Shown: piece by piece, positions 5,830-7,696 of the stretch | Numbering within the stretch: the first letter of the stretch is position 1 | How the letters are laid out: each line of letters opens with the position of its first letter | NCBI GenBank assembly: GCA_964548475.1 | Contig: CAZJRF010000093.1 | Coordinates: 1 to 7,696, forward strand | DNA length: 7,696 bases | From: VGBK01 sp964548475 | Lineage (GTDB): Bacteria; Actinomycetota; Acidimicrobiia; Spongiisociales; UBA11373 | Direction: 5' to 3' | Position numbers and translations under genes: made by a program | Notes under the pieces: model-generated | Databases searched by the model: none | Told to the model about the DNA's origin: nothing | Seen by the model: the letters and a program-made list of their open reading frames with translations, nothing else

Positions 5830-6577
5830 CGAACACCCGCGCCGCGGTGGCACTGGTCATGCGCGCCACCTCTTCGGGACTCACTCCCCACACCCCGGCG
5901 AGGGCGTGGCCCACCGCCACCACGTTGGCCGGCTCGTTGGGGGCCGAGCGGTTCGGGGGCGGGGTCAGATATGGGGTGTCGGTCTCCACCATCGTGCGCT
6001 CCGGAGGAGCCGCCGCCGCCGCCTGCCGAGTGGTGTCCCCGGTGGGGTAGGTGAGAGGGCCGGCGAACGAGAAGGTCACCCCCAGCCCGGCAAAGCGCCT
6101 GGTCCACTTGCTGCCCCCGGTCCAACAGTGCAGCACCGTGCGCGGCCCGACCCCGGCCGCCTCGACCTCGTCGAACAGTTCGGTGAAGGCGTCGCGGCAG
6201 TGGATCACCAGGGGCTTGTCGAGCTCGGCGGCCAGGGCGAACTGGGCCCGCAGGGCGGCGATCTGGTCGGACCGTGGGGAGAGGTTCCGGTAGAAGTCCA
6301 GCCCGCATTCCCCTACCGCCACGGCCCCGGCGGCCAACTCGACGATGCGCTCCCCCTCTGCCGGCCAGCGGGAGGCGTCGTGGGGATGCAGACCGGCGGC
6401 AGCGAACACCACCCCGGGATGGGCGGCGGCCAAGCGCATTGCCTCCTCGGACCCGGCCGCATCGGTGCCCGGGCAGACCAGCCAGGCCACTCCCGCCGCT
6501 TGGGCGCGCCGCAGCAACTCGGCTGGGTCCCGCCCGGCCAGGTGCAGGTGACAGTGGCTGTCCACCCAGGTGGTCAT
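5819..6577 (-). CDS. tatD: TatD family metal-dependent DNase
   Basis: This 252-residue TIM-barrel hydrolase belongs to the TatD/YcfH group. Studied members are metal-dependent 3'-5' DNases with possible roles in repair or DNA degradation; the exact cellular role varies. Metal ligands are visible: DSHCHLHL (6-13, H8 and H10), GECGLDFYRN (89-98, E90), IHCRDA (125-130, H126), HCWTGG (150-155, H150) and ETDTPYLTPPPNR (198-210, D200), followed by NEPANV (214-219). All expected ligands are present, so it should be active. The length is standard. The ATG at 6575-6577 overlaps the metG stop as ATGA and has no Shine-Dalgarno, so translation is likely coupled to metG. The metG-tatD pairing is common in bacteria. 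Confidence 0.96.
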   Translation of the reverse strand: MTTWVDSHCHLHLAGRDPAELLRRAQAAGVAWLVCPGTDAAGSEEAMRLAAAHPGVVFAAAGLHPHDASRWPAEGERIVELAAGAVAVGECGLDFYRNLSPRSDQIAALRAQFALAAELDKPLVIHCRDAFTELFDEVEAAGVGPRTVLHCWTGGSKWTRRFAGLGVTFSFAGPLTYPTGDTTRQAAAAAPPERTMVETDTPYLTPPPNRSAPNEPANVVAVGHALAGVWGVSPEEVARMTSATAARVFGVG

Positions 6578-7696
6578 GCGCTCAGGCGGGGGAACAGGGA
6601 CCGGCCCTTGGTCACCGCCAGCCCGCCCGGGTATCCGCCCCAGGCGGCGGCGGCGGGCAGGCGCTGCTCCTGCGGCGATCCGGCCAGCCCCAGGCGGCGC
6701 CAGATCTCGGCCGCCGCCCCGGGCACCGCCGGCGAGGCGAGCACCGCCACGATGCGCAGCACCTCGAGGGCGTCGCCGAGAACGGCCTCAACCTCCGGGC
6801 CGGGATCCATCTTCCAGGGCTCGTGCGCTTCCAGGTGTGAGTTGGCCGATCGGATAAGCCGCCAGGTGGCCTCCAGGGCGTCGGAGGGGGAGACCCGCTC
6901 CCAGGCCCGGGCCGCCTCGTCGTAGGCCGCCGCCGCCGCATCGGCCAGGGGCCCGCCCGCCGACGGAGCGGGACCCACCCCGCCGCATTTGGAGGCGACC
7001 ACCGCCGCCACCCGGGCGGTCAGATTCCCCAGGTTGTTGGCCAGATCGGCGTTGTAACGAGCCAACATGCCCTCGAAGGAGAACTCCCCATCGGGGCCGA
7101 AGCGCTGATCGGCCAGGAAGTGGTAGCGGAAGCCGTCCACCCCGAAGGTCTCCACCAGCGCGGCCGGGGCGATCTGGTTCAGCCGGGTCTTGGACATCTT
7201 CTCCCCTCCAACCAGCAGGTAGCCGTGGACGTGCACCGACCGAGGGGGCTCGAGCCCGGCGGAGAGCAGAATCGCCGGCCAGTACACGCAGTGGAAGCGG
7301 AGGATGTCCTTGCCGATGAGGTGGCGGGCCCCGGCCCAGCGGCCCGGGAAGGCGGGGTCGTCCGCGCCGTAGCCCGCGGCGGTTAGGTAGTTGGTGAGGG
7401 CGTCGAACCACACGTAGGTCACGTGGCGGGGGTCCCACGGCAGGGGGATGCCCCAGTCGATCGAGGTGCGACTGATGGAGAAGTCCTTGAGGCCCTGGCG
7501 GATGAAGCCCACCGCCTCGTTGCGGCGCGCCTCAGGCTGCACGAAGTCGGGGTGGGCCTCATACCAGTCGAGCAGGGCCTGCTCGTACCGGCTGAGCTTG
7601 AAGAAGTAGTTCTCCTCCTTCAGGCTGATGACCGGCCGTCCCTGGCGCTCGAGATCGGCAACCTCATCGGCGGTGACGTAGGCCTCGTCGGCCACC
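6574..7696 (-). CDS. metG: Methionyl-tRNA synthetase, 5' end outside window
   Basis: The C-terminal 373 residues of a class I aminoacyl-tRNA synthetase that charges tRNA-Met. Numbered from the codon at 7695-7693, visible parts are the end of the connective peptide (ENYFFKLSRYEQALLDWYE, 28-46), WFDALTNYLTAAGYG (96-110), HLIGKDILRFHCVYWPAIL (125-143), KMSKT (166-170) and the anticodon-binding helices with NLTAR (224-228) and EPW (292-294). The last two fit the N, R and W residues that read the CAU anticodon in the E. coli enzyme. The KMSKS loop is KMSKT. The segment DEAYVTADEV (3-12) through KEENYFF has no CxxC knuckle, as in the zinc-free mycobacterial type. The protein ends after the anticodon domain with no C-terminal EMAP-like tRNA-binding domain. 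The HIGH motif and roughly 120-140 residues lie beyond the right edge; the leading V is internal, not a start. Confidence 0.96.
   Translation of the reverse strand, partial: VADEAYVTADEVADLERQGRPVISLKEENYFFKLSRYEQALLDWYEAHPDFVQPEARRNEAVGFIRQGLKDFSISRTSIDWGIPLPWDPRHVTYVWFDALTNYLTAAGYGADDPAFPGRWAGARHLIGKDILRFHCVYWPAILLSAGLEPPRSVHVHGYLLVGGEKMSKTRLNQIAPAALVETFGVDGFRYHFLADQRFGPDGEFSFEGMLARYNADLANNLGNLTARVAAVVASKCGGVGPAPSAGGPLADAAAAAYDEAARAWERVSPSDALEATWRLIRSANSHLEAHEPWKMDPGPEVEAVLGDALEVLRIVAVLASPAVPGAAAEIWRRLGLAGSPQEQRLPAAAAWGGYPGGLAVTKGRSLFPRLSA

Noticed and set aside
4750..6925. Two long plus-strand open frames (4750-6054 and 5639-6925) opposite ispE, ksgA, tatD and metG
   Set aside because: Both are antisense shadows of high-GC coding sequence, with compositionally biased translations and no recognisable domains.

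Overview
The window is very GC-rich and densely packed, with no intergenic gap over about 40 bases. It looks like a chromosomal housekeeping region of an actinobacterium (Actinomycetota). The main evidence is the minus-strand order metG - tatD - ksgA - ispE - tRNA-Gln - glmU - prs, which resembles the gene neighbourhood known from Mycobacterium tuberculosis and its relatives. Many starts are GTG, and the methionyl-tRNA synthetase lacks the cysteine zinc knuckle. A deep-branching class such as Acidimicrobiia is possible from the sequence style, but that is a guess.

Layout. Bases 1-1271 carry three plus-strand genes in a row: the 3' end of a YjbQ/UPF0047-family gene, a 180-residue protein that looks like a catalytically degenerate relative of the M41 (FtsH-type) peptidase domain, and a SagB/ThcOx-type nitroreductase-fold flavoprotein. 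From base 1275 to the right edge everything is on the minus strand, converging on the first block with only three bases between the two stop codons. Read 5' to 3' on the minus strand, the genes are: metG (5' end outside the window), tatD, ksgA, ispE, tRNA-Gln(UUG), glmU, prs, and a second, complete YjbQ-family gene.

How the genes fit together. The minus-strand run is almost certainly translated from one or a few long transcripts. metG/tatD overlap by 4 bases (ATGA), tatD/ksgA by 11, and ksgA/ispE by 11. ispE, the tRNA, glmU and prs are separated by 8, 25 and 6 bases. The products serve translation (MetRS, 16S rRNA dimethylation by KsgA, tRNA-Gln), isoprenoid precursor synthesis (IspE), cell-wall precursor synthesis (GlmU makes UDP-GlcNAc), PRPP supply (Prs) and DNA/nucleic acid metabolism (TatD). 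No mobile element, CRISPR array, phage gene or toxin-antitoxin pair was seen.

The least ordinary parts are the inactive-looking M41-like protein between the YjbQ and SagB-like genes, the two divergent YjbQ genes within 1.7 kb, the tRNA gene wedged inside the protein operon with a leader that can pair with its own acceptor strand, and the absence of the rpfB gene that sits between tatD and ksgA in mycobacteria. I found no convincing new multi-gene system.
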